A DNA stretch of 64,000 bases. It comes from Desulfobacterium sp. (GTDB lineage Bacteria > Desulfobacterota > Desulfobacteria > Desulfobacterales > Desulfobacteraceae). The notes under the pieces were generated by a model. The model did no database searches. It was not told the origin of the DNA and saw nothing but the letters and a program-made list of their open reading frames with translations. Below, one piece after another: positions 1 through 8,116 of the stretch. The position numbers and the translations under genes were made by a program. Position 1 is the stretch's first letter, and each line of letters begins with the position of its first letter. The DNA lies in the NCBI GenBank assembly GCA_016342325.1, contig JAEINR010000014.1, positions 32,359 through 96,358 on the forward strand. Direction: 5' to 3'.

Positions 1-128
1 TCTCCTGCTTTGCGTCATGCCGCTATCAATGGCCCCCTGTTTTTTAACAAGAGAGCCCCGAAAAATCCTGTTTGTTTTTATATGATGCCCAAAACCTTTG
101 TCAAGGCAAGAGTTGGCTAACATAATCG

Positions 129-156
129 TTGACGCCCGGAATGACAATGATATGAT
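129..156 (+). promoter_or_regulatory. Probable sigma-70 promoter of mtnA
   Basis: A TTGACG hexamer at 129-134 is separated by 16 bases from TATGAT at 151-156. Each hexamer matches the consensus at five of six positions. It lies about 90 bases upstream of the mtnA start, leaving a leader with no riboswitch that I recognise. The rest of 1-246 shows no gene. Confidence 0.45.
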
Positions 157-246
157 GGTCTGAAAACGCGTACCGATACCGGATTTGTGCCCTGTCCGTT
201 CCCAATTCCGGTCCCAAAGATCTCGAAGAATCGAAAGGAGATTCAC

Positions 247-1347
247 ATGCTTGTTGACGGTAACCAGATGCGTCCCATCTGGTTTGATACTGATTTGAAA
301 ATTGCAAAGGTGATCGACCAGAGAATGCTGCCCCATCAGCTGATTGAGGCGGATCTAAACACCGTGGATGATGTCATTGAGGCCATCCAGGAGATGTTTG
401 TCCGGGGAGCGCCCCTGATCGGCGCCACCGGCGCCTTTGGGGTCTATACCGCCGTTCTTCAGGATCAAGGGTGCAACGATGATCGTTTTGTCGCGGAGTG
501 CGACAGGCTCAAGGCAGCACGGCCCACGGCGGTGAACCTTGCCTGGGGGGTTGATAGAGTCCTTGGGGTTTGCCTGGCCCAAAGCGATCGTACAGCCCGG
601 CTTGCCGCCGCCCTGGCCGAGGCCCTGGCTATTGTTGAGGAGGAGGCGGAGAACTGTCGGCTCATCGGAGAGTACGGTGTGTCCCTGATCCGGGAGATCA
701 GCCAAAAAAAGGGGGGCAAGCCGGTTAACATCCTTACCCACTGCAACGCGGGCTGGTTGGCCTGTATTGAGTATGGCACGGCCACAGCCCCCATGTACAC
801 GGCCTTTGATACGGGTATCGACATCCATGTGTGGGTGGACGAGACCCGGCCCTTGAACCAGGGCTCACGGCTTACGGCCTGGGAGCTTGGAAAGCACGGC
901 ATCGCCCACACGGTGGTCACGGACAATGCCGGGGGCCATCTTATGCAGCATGGGATGGTGGACCTTGTGATCGTTGGAACGGACCGGACCACCTGGACCG
1001 GGGATGTTGCCAACAAGATCGGCACCTACCTCAAGGCCCTGGCCGCAAAGGACAACGACATTCCCTTTTATGTTGCCCTTCCCTCATCCACCATTGACTG
1101 GGAGATGGACAACGGGTTGACCTCGATCCCCATCGAGGAGCGGGACCCGGACGAGATCAGTTATGTCCAGGGACTGGATGATACCGGCAAGCTTGTGAAG
1201 GTGCTGGTGCCGCCCCAGTCAAGCCCGTGCGCCAATCACGCCTTTGACGTGACGCCATCGCGGCTTGTCACAGGGCTCATCACGGAACGGGGGATGTGCT
1301 CGGCATCCCAGGAGGGAATCCTGACCCTGTTTCCGGAAAGAAGATAA
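247..1347 (+). CDS. mtnA: S-methyl-5-thioribose-1-phosphate isomerase
   Basis: This 366-residue enzyme of the eIF2B-like isomerase family converts 5-methylthioribose-1-phosphate to methylthioribulose-1-phosphate, a step of methylthioadenosine salvage in the cytosol. The family signatures are present: THCNAGWLA with the catalytic Cys in the middle of the protein, and GTDRTTWTGDVANKIGTY with the catalytic Asp towards the C-terminus. RGAPLIGATGAFGV near the N-terminus is also typical. I chose the ATG at 247 because GAAAGGAG lies 7 bases upstream; an in-frame start at 187 would add 20 residues with no ribosome site. No other methionine-salvage gene is next to it, so whether it feeds classical salvage or an anaerobic MTA shunt cannot be read here. 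The identification is firm. Confidence 0.93.
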   Translation: MLVDGNQMRPIWFDTDLKIAKVIDQRMLPHQLIEADLNTVDDVIEAIQEMFVRGAPLIGATGAFGVYTAVLQDQGCNDDRFVAECDRLKAARPTAVNLAWGVDRVLGVCLAQSDRTARLAAALAEALAIVEEEAENCRLIGEYGVSLIREISQKKGGKPVNILTHCNAGWLACIEYGTATAPMYTAFDTGIDIHVWVDETRPLNQGSRLTAWELGKHGIAHTVVTDNAGGHLMQHGMVDLVIVGTDRTTWTGDVANKIGTYLKALAAKDNDIPFYVALPSSTIDWEMDNGLTSIPIEERDPDEISYVQGLDDTGKLVKVLVPPQSSPCANHAFDVTPSRLVTGLITERGMCSASQEGILTLFPERR

Positions 1348-1457
1348 GCCATGGAGCGCCCCGGGAACGCCGTCAAAGAGAAGATGGCAGGCAGATGAAC
1401 CCGGGGCGCTGAATTTTATCCTTGACATATCAACAGGAACACCATTAAAAAACGCCT

Positions 1458-1925
1458 ATGTTGACTGAAATAGAAAAAAAAGTGATCTCCGCCCTCCAGG
1501 GCAACATTCCGGTCTGTGAACAGCCTTATCTTGCGCTTGCAGCAGGGCTTGGCATGTCCGAGGAGGAGTTCCTAACAACGGCAAAGGGGCTGGATGACCG
1601 GGGCATCATTCGAAGATTCGGCGCAACCCTCAAACATCAGAAATCCGGTTACACGGCCAACGCCATGGTCGCATGGTCGGTGGATGAGGCACGGGTTCAG
1701 GAAGTGGGACCCACCATGGCCGGATTTAGCGAGGTATCCCACTGCTACCGCAGGAATCCCACGACCTCCTGGCCCTACAACCTCTACACCATGATCCACG
1801 CATTTGACGAACCCTCCTGCCACGCCATTGCGGAAAAGATATCCAGGGCTGCGGGGGTTGAAGAGTACATCCTTCTCTTTAGCAAGAAAGAGCTGAAAAA
1901 GACCTCCATGCGATATTTCGACTGA
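1458..1925 (+). CDS. AsnC/Lrp-type siroheme decarboxylase subunit (AhbB-like)
   Basis: The 155-residue protein has an N-terminal winged-helix AsnC-like region (about 1-60) with GIIRRFGATLKHQKSGY, followed by an AsnC ligand-binding-like domain. The segment SHCYRRNPTTSWPYNLYTM is the hallmark of AhbA/AhbB, which decarboxylate siroheme to didecarboxysiroheme in the alternative haem pathway of sulfate reducers and archaea. The NAMVAWSV stretch is closer to AhbB than AhbA. The usual partner subunit is not adjacent, so it could work with a distant AhbA or have diverged. The next gene starts at the base after its stop. A TTGACA-like box at 1422 could be a -35 element, but no convincing -10 or ribosome site accompanies it. 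Confidence 0.8.
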   Translation: MLTEIEKKVISALQGNIPVCEQPYLALAAGLGMSEEEFLTTAKGLDDRGIIRRFGATLKHQKSGYTANAMVAWSVDEARVQEVGPTMAGFSEVSHCYRRNPTTSWPYNLYTMIHAFDEPSCHAIAEKISRAAGVEEYILLFSKKELKKTSMRYFD

Positions 1926-3266
1926 TTGAAACGGGAAGCACCACATATTCTCTGTATTAATCCGTGGATCCACGACTTTGCCGCCTTTGATTTCTGGGCA
2001 AAGCCCTTGGGGTTGCTCGGCCTTGCCGCCATGCTCAGGGAGAATGGCATCCGGGTGAGCTTTATGGATTGCCTGGACCGGTTTCATCCCAGGGCCGGTT
2101 CCCGGGTGAAGGTGCTGGCCGATGGCCGGGGCCCCTACCGGAAGACCGTTATTCCACCCCCCAGGGGGGTGGAGGAGACGGGAAAACGCTATTTTCGCTA
2201 CGGCATCGAGCCGGAATGGTTCAAACAGGATCTGTTGGCCATGGAACAACCCGATATGGTGTTTGTTACCTCGCTGATGACGTACTGGGCCCCCGGGGTC
2301 AGGGAGACCATTGCCTGTATCAAGGCGGTGTTTCCGGACGTCCCTGTGGTGCTTGGCGGCATCTACGCCACCCTCTGTACCGACCACGCAAGGCGCAACT
2401 CCCTTGCTGATGAGGTGGTGCCGGGCAACGGGGAAGAAAAGCTCCCGGATCTGGTGCTTCGTTACACCGGGTTTTCCTTTGATCCCAAGGGGGAGCCAGG
2501 GAACCTCGACACCCAGCCCTATCCGGCACTGGATCTGATTTCCCATCTCAGTTACGCACCGATTCTCACCTCCAGGGGGTGCCCCTTTTCCTGCGAATAC
2601 TGCGCTTCCTCATTTCTCGAGCCGAGGTTCCGGCGCAGGTCTCCTGAATCGGTGTTCCGGGAAATATGCCATTGGCACACGGAACGGGGGGTCACAAATT
2701 TTGCGTTCTACGATGATGCCCTGCTCATTGATGCAGATCGGTACGCCATCCCCCTTTTGGAAATGCTCATCGACGCAGATATGGACCTTGCCTTTCATAC
2801 CCCCAACGCCCTCCACATCCGGGAAATCACCCAAGGGACGGCGACACTGATGTTCAAGGCCGGTTTCAAGACCATCCGCCTGGGACTTGAGACCACGGAT
2901 TTTTCATCTGCAAGGACCCATGACACCAAGGTGAAGGCCAATGAGTTTCATCAGGCGGTCGCCATGCTCAAGGCGGCCGGGTTCAGCCATGACCAGATCG
3001 GTGCCTACCTCTTGTGCGGCCTGCCCGGTCAGGGCCTGGCCGAAGTCAAGGCATCCATGGTTGAGGTGGAAAAGAGCGGCATCACTCCGGTGCTGGCTTT
3101 TTACACCCCCATCCCCCACACCCCCATGTGGGAGGAGGCAAAGACGGCATCCCGCTACGACCTTGAAAAAGACCCTGTATTTTCGAACAACGCCCTCTTC
3201 CCTTGCCTTGCCAGGGGGGTGCCTCGCATAAAAACAATTTCCCAATTGAAAAAAATAGCAATATAA
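1926..3266 (+). CDS. Cobalamin-binding radical SAM protein
   Basis: This 446-residue protein has a B12-binding-like Rossmann region at about 60-140 (including DMVFVTSLMTYW and PVVLGGIYATL) followed by a radical SAM core. The cluster motif is SRGCPFSCEYC, i.e. CxxxCxxC, near residue 220. It belongs to the broad class of B12-dependent radical SAM enzymes that includes methyltransferases and ring-forming enzymes; the substrate is unknown. The only plausible start is the TTG immediately after the TGA of the ahbB-like gene, so the two are probably translationally coupled and may share a tetrapyrrole-related role (inference). The C-terminus has no recognisable extra domain. Confidence 0.8.
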   Translation: MKREAPHILCINPWIHDFAAFDFWAKPLGLLGLAAMLRENGIRVSFMDCLDRFHPRAGSRVKVLADGRGPYRKTVIPPPRGVEETGKRYFRYGIEPEWFKQDLLAMEQPDMVFVTSLMTYWAPGVRETIACIKAVFPDVPVVLGGIYATLCTDHARRNSLADEVVPGNGEEKLPDLVLRYTGFSFDPKGEPGNLDTQPYPALDLISHLSYAPILTSRGCPFSCEYCASSFLEPRFRRRSPESVFREICHWHTERGVTNFAFYDDALLIDADRYAIPLLEMLIDADMDLAFHTPNALHIREITQGTATLMFKAGFKTIRLGLETTDFSSARTHDTKVKANEFHQAVAMLKAAGFSHDQIGAYLLCGLPGQGLAEVKASMVEVEKSGITPVLAFYTPIPHTPMWEEAKTASRYDLEKDPVFSNNALFPCLARGVPRIKTISQLKKIAI

Positions 3267-3338
3267 ACTATACATGGCGAAAACTGTACAGGAACATCTG
3301 AACACTGGCTTAACTAAAACTAAATAAAAGGTGCTAGC

Positions 3339-5009
3339 TTGGATTCATTAGATATTCTTATTCAAACCATTGGCGGCCTGGGACTCTTCATCCTTGGCAT
3401 GAAGATGATGACCGAAGGTCTGGAAATGACGGCAGGCCAGAAGATCAAACGGATCCTTGGGGCTATTTCGTCCAACCGAGTGATCGGCTGCGCCACCGGC
3501 GCCGGGGTCACCGCAATGATCCAGTCGTCATCGGCCACCACCGTGATGCTCATCGGTTTTGTGGGCGCGGGCATCATGACCCTGGAGCAGGCCGTGGGCG
3601 TCATCCTCGGCGCCAACGTGGGCACCACGGTCACGGCCCAGCTGATCGCCTTTAAGCTCACCGATTTAGCACTTCCCGCCATTGCCATTGGCGTTCCCAT
3701 GAAATTTTTCTCCAAAAAACGACAGTACCGCCACATTGGTGACATCATCCTCGGATTTGGTCTGCTCTTCTACGGCATGACCGTGATGAAGCACGGGCTT
3801 GCGCCCATCAAGAGCGATCCCGAATTTATTTCCTTTTTTATGAAATTCTCCACCGAATCCTATGGGGGCATTCTCCTGTGCGTCGGCATGGGGGCGCTGG
3901 TGACCATCATGGTTCAGTCCTCCTCGGCCACGGTGGGACTTACCATGACCCTGGCGGTCCAGGGTCTGATCGACTTTCCAACGGCCATGGCCCTGGTCCT
4001 GGGGGAGAACATCGGCACCACCATAACGGCGGAGATCGCAACCCTTGGTTCCACCAGCCTCAGCGCCCATCGAACGGCCCGGGCCCACACCCTTTTCAAC
4101 GTGGTGGGCGTCTCCATGGTCGTCCTGATCTTTCCCTGGTTTGTCAAGCTCATCACAGCCGTCACAATGATGATGGGGGCGGATCCGGTGACCGATATGG
4201 TAAATGGTGAGTTCCTGCATTCGGGCCGTTACATCGCCAACGGTCACACCATTTTCAATATTCTCAATGCGTCATTTTTTCTTATCTTTCTCCCCCAGCT
4301 GATCAAGGTGGCCATCTATCTGTCGCCCAAGGAGAAGCAAAAGGAGAGATACCGGCTGCCCTCGTTTGACGGGCGGTTCATCGACTCCACCATCGGCGCC
4401 CTTGCCAAGGTCAGGGGAGAGGTGGTCAAGATGGCCCTGTTCACCCAGAAAAGCCTCAGGAACACCTGCGAATGCATCACCGTCCGGGACGATGATCGGC
4501 TGGCCGAGCGGGAGTCCATTGAGGATCACATTGATGCCATGCAAAAGGTGATCATCAAATATCTGACCTCCATCTACCAGGGTGATGTGAATGAGCCCGA
4601 GGCCATTGAGATATCGGAGATGATGCGAATCACCAACAACATTGAGCGGATCGGTGATTCCATGGAGAATGTTTCCAACATCCTTGAGCGCATCCATGAA
4701 AATGATTATGATATTAGTAAAGACGCGTTGAACGACCTGGTTGCCATCTCAAAGGAGGTTGACCATTTTCTGGAATTTGTCATCAAGGAGATGGGGGAAC
4801 CTTCCCCGGACTTTAAAAAGCGGGCCAAGGCCCAGGAGGATCTCATCGACGACATGCGGGAGCGCATGCGCCGGGATCACATTGACCGGCTCAGGGCAGA
4901 CTCCTGTTCCGTGGATGTGGGGGTACTCTTCATCGCGTTGCTCTCCAATTTTGAAAAAATGGGAGACTATTGCTATAATATTGCCACAGGAATCAATCGG
5001 ATAAAATAA
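3339..5009 (+). CDS. Na+/phosphate symporter with C-terminal PhoU domain
   Basis: The 556-residue NptA/PNaS-family protein has two internally repeated Na/Pi cotransporter halves. Each carries the QSSSATT/QSSSATV signature (GVTAMIQSSSATTVM near residue 60 and VTIMVQSSSATVGL near 190) within several membrane helices, ending at about residue 330. Residues about 345-550 form a PhoU-like helical bundle. It probably moves phosphate across the inner membrane with sodium, with the PhoU part modulating transport. The start is a TTG at 3339 preceded by AAAAGG; no ATG gives an intact N-terminal helix. It is followed after 2 bases by the DUF1178 gene. Confidence 0.88.
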   Translation: MDSLDILIQTIGGLGLFILGMKMMTEGLEMTAGQKIKRILGAISSNRVIGCATGAGVTAMIQSSSATTVMLIGFVGAGIMTLEQAVGVILGANVGTTVTAQLIAFKLTDLALPAIAIGVPMKFFSKKRQYRHIGDIILGFGLLFYGMTVMKHGLAPIKSDPEFISFFMKFSTESYGGILLCVGMGALVTIMVQSSSATVGLTMTLAVQGLIDFPTAMALVLGENIGTTITAEIATLGSTSLSAHRTARAHTLFNVVGVSMVVLIFPWFVKLITAVTMMMGADPVTDMVNGEFLHSGRYIANGHTIFNILNASFFLIFLPQLIKVAIYLSPKEKQKERYRLPSFDGRFIDSTIGALAKVRGEVVKMALFTQKSLRNTCECITVRDDDRLAERESIEDHIDAMQKVIIKYLTSIYQGDVNEPEAIEISEMMRITNNIERIGDSMENVSNILERIHENDYDISKDALNDLVAISKEVDHFLEFVIKEMGEPSPDFKKRAKAQEDLIDDMRERMRRDHIDRLRADSCSVDVGVLFIALLSNFEKMGDYCYNIATGINRIK

Positions 5010-5011
5010 GG

Positions 5012-5437
5012 ATGATTGTTTTTGACCTTGAATGTATTAACGGCCACGCTTTTGAGGGGTGGTTTGACCACGGGGAAGCGTTCGAGTCCCAGCAGGAACA
5101 GGGGCTGGTCGCCTGTCCGGTGTGCGAAACAACCTCGGTCACCCAGAAGCTGTCCCCCATTGCGGTGAAGACCTCCCAGGGGGTTGCGGCCCATACCCGG
5201 GCAAGGGAGGAGGCTCTGGTGGAACTGCATACCCGGGTCTCTGAATTCATCGAGAAGAACTTTGACAATGTGGGTCCCAATTTTGCCAAAGAGGCCCTGA
5301 AAATTCACTATGGGGCGGGGGAACCTAAAAATATCATGGGCACCACCACGGCCGAAGAAGACAAGCTCCTGGACCAGGAGGGGATTGACGTGGTAAAGCT
5401 GCCCCTGCCGCCTAAAGATGACGAGCACCTTAACTGA
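5012..5437 (+). CDS. DUF1178 family protein
   Basis: The 141-residue protein begins MIVFDLECINGHAFEGWF and carries CPVCE, so a Cys near residue 9 and the CxxC pair could bind a metal, as in small zinc ribbons. This N-terminal pattern defines DUF1178, a widespread proteobacterial family of unknown function. The C-terminus is acidic and has no other motif. It starts 2 bases after the phosphate symporter stop and precedes the MCE lipoprotein by 18 bases, so the three are probably co-transcribed. Confidence 0.82.
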   Translation: MIVFDLECINGHAFEGWFDHGEAFESQQEQGLVACPVCETTSVTQKLSPIAVKTSQGVAAHTRAREEALVELHTRVSEFIEKNFDNVGPNFAKEALKIHYGAGEPKNIMGTTTAEEDKLLDQEGIDVVKLPLPPKDDEHLN

Positions 5438-5455
5438 TCGTCCAGGAGGAGCGCC

Positions 5456-6115
5456 ATGCTTTCCCTTCGAACCGCCATCCTTGTTCTTGTTTCAACCCTT
5501 TTCTTTGTGGGGTGCACCCCCCTGGACTTTACGGTGACCTTTGAGGATATCAACGGCCTCAAGGTTGGTGACCCCGTCCTGGTGGACAAGATCCAGGTGG
5601 GCCGGGTGACGGCCGTTTCTCCGCCTGGGAACGGAACCTATGCCGTGTCTGTCGAGATCGATTCCGACTTCAAGGCGTTTATGACCGAACACGCGATCTT
5701 CCGCCTTAAACCCCCAGCGGCAACACCGGGACAAACGGTCCTCATGGTCACCCAGGCAGCGCCGGGGGGGACTCCGCTTCAAAAGGGCGCCATCGTGCAA
5801 GGCGCGGAGGCGCCGTCTCTTCCTGGAATCTCTGGAATCTCCGGGATGTTGAAACAACTGGAAACAGGGTTTGAACAGTTCATGGACCAGGTGGGCAAGA
5901 TCCCGGAGAGCGAGGAGTACAAGGAACTTGAATCCGCCATGGACACGCTTGCCAAGGAGATGAAGGCGTCGGGGAAAGAGGTCCGGGAGACCCTGAAGAA
6001 CGAGATCCTCCCAAAGCTTCGAAAAGATCTGGAAATGCTCAAGAAACGCCTCGAGGATCGTGGCCAGGCCGTTGAGCCCCTGGAGAAGAAGCTCGACACC
6101 CTCAGGGACATCTGA
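5456..6115 (+). CDS. MlaD/MCE-domain lipoprotein
   Basis: The 219-residue protein has a lipoprotein signal ending FFVGC, with the lipidated Cys at residue 20. An MCE (MlaD) domain follows at about 24-110 (TFEDINGLKVGDPVLVDKI then VGRVTAV), and residues about 125-219 form a charged coiled coil. MCE proteins bind and shuttle lipids between membranes. Here the gene stands without the MlaE permease, MlaF ATPase or MlaC, so it may serve an ABC system encoded elsewhere or have another envelope role. GAGGAG lies just before the ATG. A strong terminator follows. Confidence 0.8.
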   Translation: MLSLRTAILVLVSTLFFVGCTPLDFTVTFEDINGLKVGDPVLVDKIQVGRVTAVSPPGNGTYAVSVEIDSDFKAFMTEHAIFRLKPPAATPGQTVLMVTQAAPGGTPLQKGAIVQGAEAPSLPGISGISGMLKQLETGFEQFMDQVGKIPESEEYKELESAMDTLAKEMKASGKEVRETLKNEILPKLRKDLEMLKKRLEDRGQAVEPLEKKLDTLRDI

Positions 6116-6181
6116 TGGGTGAAACTATTTAGCTTTCCAGGTCAGGCCTGTCCAAGGTCGGGCAACATAAATAAGTTGGGC

Positions 6182-6213
6182 AAAAGGGCCGGTCATGATT
6201 GACCGGCCCTTTT
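6182..6213. terminator. Bidirectional rho-independent terminator
   Basis: A perfect 14 bp stem (AAAAGGGCCGGTCA and its complement) closes a TGAT loop, with runs of T on both strands. It sits between the rightward MCE lipoprotein gene and the leftward ugpE, so it can end transcription from both sides. Confidence 0.92.
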
Positions 6214-6230
6214 TTTATCTATTTCTATTT

Positions 6231-7151
6231 CTATTTTTCTTTTTCGATCAATCCCTTTACAAACCAGCGCTGCATGAAGAGCACCACCAGGATGGGCGGC
6301 AGCATCACCAGTACGGCAGCCCCCAGGGCGATGTTCCACTCGGGAAGGTCGTCTGCCTGGGGAATCAGGTTCTGGAGACCGATGACCGCTGTGGTCATCT
6401 TGGGATTAGTGGTGACGAGCAAGGGCCAGAGATACTGGTTGTAGCCATAGACAAACTCGATAACCACCAGGGCGGCGATGTTGGTCTTTGACAGGGGGAA
6501 GAGGACCTTCCTGAAAAACATCATGGGAGAGGCCCCGTCCATTTTTGCGGCCTCGCACAGCTCTTCAGGGACGGTGAGGAAGAACTGCCTGAAGAGAAAG
6601 GTGCAGGTGGCCGAGGCAACCAGGGGAAGGATCAGTCCTGTGTAGCTGTCCAGCAGCGACCAGTTGAGGATCACTTCCATATCGTGGCCGGCAAACCAGG
6701 AGATGAGTCCGTCCATGTGGAGGAAATCCCACACCGGCTGGAGGGGTCCAAGGAGGTTGGCTGCCACCTCGTAGGTGGGCATGATCCTCACCTCCACCGG
6801 CAGCATGAGGGTGCAGAAAACCGAGGCAAAGGCAGCGGCCCTGAACCGGTAGTCAAAATAGACGATGGAAAAGGCACCGATCATGGAGATGGCAATTTTT
6901 CCCACGGTAATGCCGGATGCCATGACAAAGGAGTTGAATATCTGTGTGCCCAGATCCCCCCGGGTCCACGCCTCTTTCATGTTCACCAGGAACTGGTCCC
7001 CGGGGATGAAGGGCATGGGTACCCGGGAAACATCCTCAAGGGGAAGTGTGGCGGCGATGAGGCTGTAAATAATGGGGAATCCCACGATAAATATGCCGAT
7101 GATTAGAAAGGCATATGTAAAAAAATCCAATAGGGGTGTTTTTTCAACCAT
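6231..7151 (-). CDS. ugpE: sn-glycerol-3-phosphate ABC transporter permease UgpE
   Basis: The 306-residue inner-membrane permease has six predicted helices and the cytoplasmic EAA loop EAAKMDGASPMMFFRKVLFP, which docks to the ATPase. The sequence matches the MalG/UgpE class. With UgpA it forms the channel importing glycerol-3-phosphate or its diesters from the periplasm. It is the last gene of the leftward ugpB-ugpA-ugpE operon and starts 5 bases after ugpA. The insert PVWDFLHMDGLISWFAGHD makes it slightly longer than typical UgpE. Confidence 0.88.
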   Translation of the reverse strand: MVEKTPLLDFFTYAFLIIGIFIVGFPIIYSLIAATLPLEDVSRVPMPFIPGDQFLVNMKEAWTRGDLGTQIFNSFVMASGITVGKIAISMIGAFSIVYFDYRFRAAAFASVFCTLMLPVEVRIMPTYEVAANLLGPLQPVWDFLHMDGLISWFAGHDMEVILNWSLLDSYTGLILPLVASATCTFLFRQFFLTVPEELCEAAKMDGASPMMFFRKVLFPLSKTNIAALVVIEFVYGYNQYLWPLLVTTNPKMTTAVIGLQNLIPQADDLPEWNIALGAAVLVMLPPILVVLFMQRWFVKGLIEKEK

Positions 7152-7156
7152 AATGT

Positions 7157-8047
7157 TTATCCGGTATATTGTACTTTCTTTTCAACAAATCGAAACTGCA
7201 GAAATGTTATAAAAATAATCAATGCCATGAGGACCACACTCTGGGCCGAGGAGGAACCGAGGTTCAAGCCAACGAATCCGTCCTGGTAAACCTTGTAGAC
7301 CAGAATATTGGTGGAACCCCCCGGGCCTCCCTGGGTGACGGTGTGAATAACGCCGAAGGTCTCGAAGAACGAGTAGATGATATTCATGACCGACAAAAAG
7401 AAAAAGGTGGGGGAGAGCAAGGGGAATGTGATCGTCCAGAACCGTCGAAACGGGCTTGCACCGTCAATGGCTGCGGCTTCGATGAGGGATTTGGGGATGG
7501 CCTGGAGGCCTGCCACAAAGAACACAAAGTTGTAGGAGATCTGTTTCCAGGCCGCTGCCATGGTGATCATGGCCATGGCGTCCGTCCCGTTCAGTACAGG
7601 GTTCCAGTCAATCCCCAGCCAGCGCTTGATTCCCAGGGCGATAATGCCGTAGGAGGGGTGTAGGAGAAACAGCCACATGATGCCGGAAATGGCCGGTGCC
7701 ACGGCATAGGGCCAGATGAGCATGGTCCTGACCAAGGGTTTCGCCTTGAGGGCCCGGTTGGCCATGGTGGCCAGGAACAGTCCCAGGCCCAGGGAGACCG
7801 ATGCCACAGACATGCTGAACACAACGGTGATCAAAATCGATTTGAGATAGAGGGGGTCCGTGAACAGCTCGATATAGTTATAGAACCATACAAACCGGCT
7901 CTCGATCCCAAAGGGGTCACTCAGGTGAAACGACTGAATCAGTCCCTGGAGCGCCGGCCAATAGAAAAAGGTCAACGTGATGATCACCTGGGGGAAAATC
8001 AGCAGGTATGGTAGATACGAAGATTTAAAAAAAGATCGTTTAATCAT
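7157..8047 (-). CDS. ugpA: sn-glycerol-3-phosphate ABC transporter permease UgpA
   Basis: This 296-residue MalF/UgpA-type permease has six membrane helices and the EAA loop IEAAAIDGASPFRRFWTITFP. TQGGPGGSTNILVYKVYQDGF near the C-terminus is typical of UgpA. It pairs with UgpE to make the transmembrane part of the importer. A stem-loop in the 69-base gap after ugpB may make its expression lower than that of the binding protein. Confidence 0.9.
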   Translation of the reverse strand: MIKRSFFKSSYLPYLLIFPQVIITLTFFYWPALQGLIQSFHLSDPFGIESRFVWFYNYIELFTDPLYLKSILITVVFSMSVASVSLGLGLFLATMANRALKAKPLVRTMLIWPYAVAPAISGIMWLFLLHPSYGIIALGIKRWLGIDWNPVLNGTDAMAMITMAAAWKQISYNFVFFVAGLQAIPKSLIEAAAIDGASPFRRFWTITFPLLSPTFFFLSVMNIIYSFFETFGVIHTVTQGGPGGSTNILVYKVYQDGFVGLNLGSSSAQSVVLMALIIFITFLQFRFVEKKVQYTG

Positions 8048-8060
8048 GGATGTAAAAGCA

Positions 8061-8101
8061 ACAAAAAGCCCCTGACGGTGTACGGGGCAGGGGCTTTTTG
8101 T
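8061..8101 (-). terminator. Intra-operon hairpin between ugpB and ugpA
   Basis: A perfect 14 bp stem (ACAAAAAGCCCCTG and its complement) with a 13-base loop is followed on the minus strand by a T-rich stretch. It lies between ugpB and ugpA, where a partial terminator or mRNA-stabilising stem would leave the periplasmic binding protein in excess over the permease, as in other ABC operons (inference). Confidence 0.8.
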
Positions 8102-8116
8102 TAATCCCTTTTTTCG

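Noticed and set aside
163..246. SAM riboswitch in the mtnA leader
   Set aside because: The 84-base leader lacks the stems and conserved bases of any SAM riboswitch known to me.
1572..2546. Antisense open frame of 324 codons across the ahbB-like and radical SAM genes
   Set aside because: Both sense genes have conserved motifs; the antisense frame has none.
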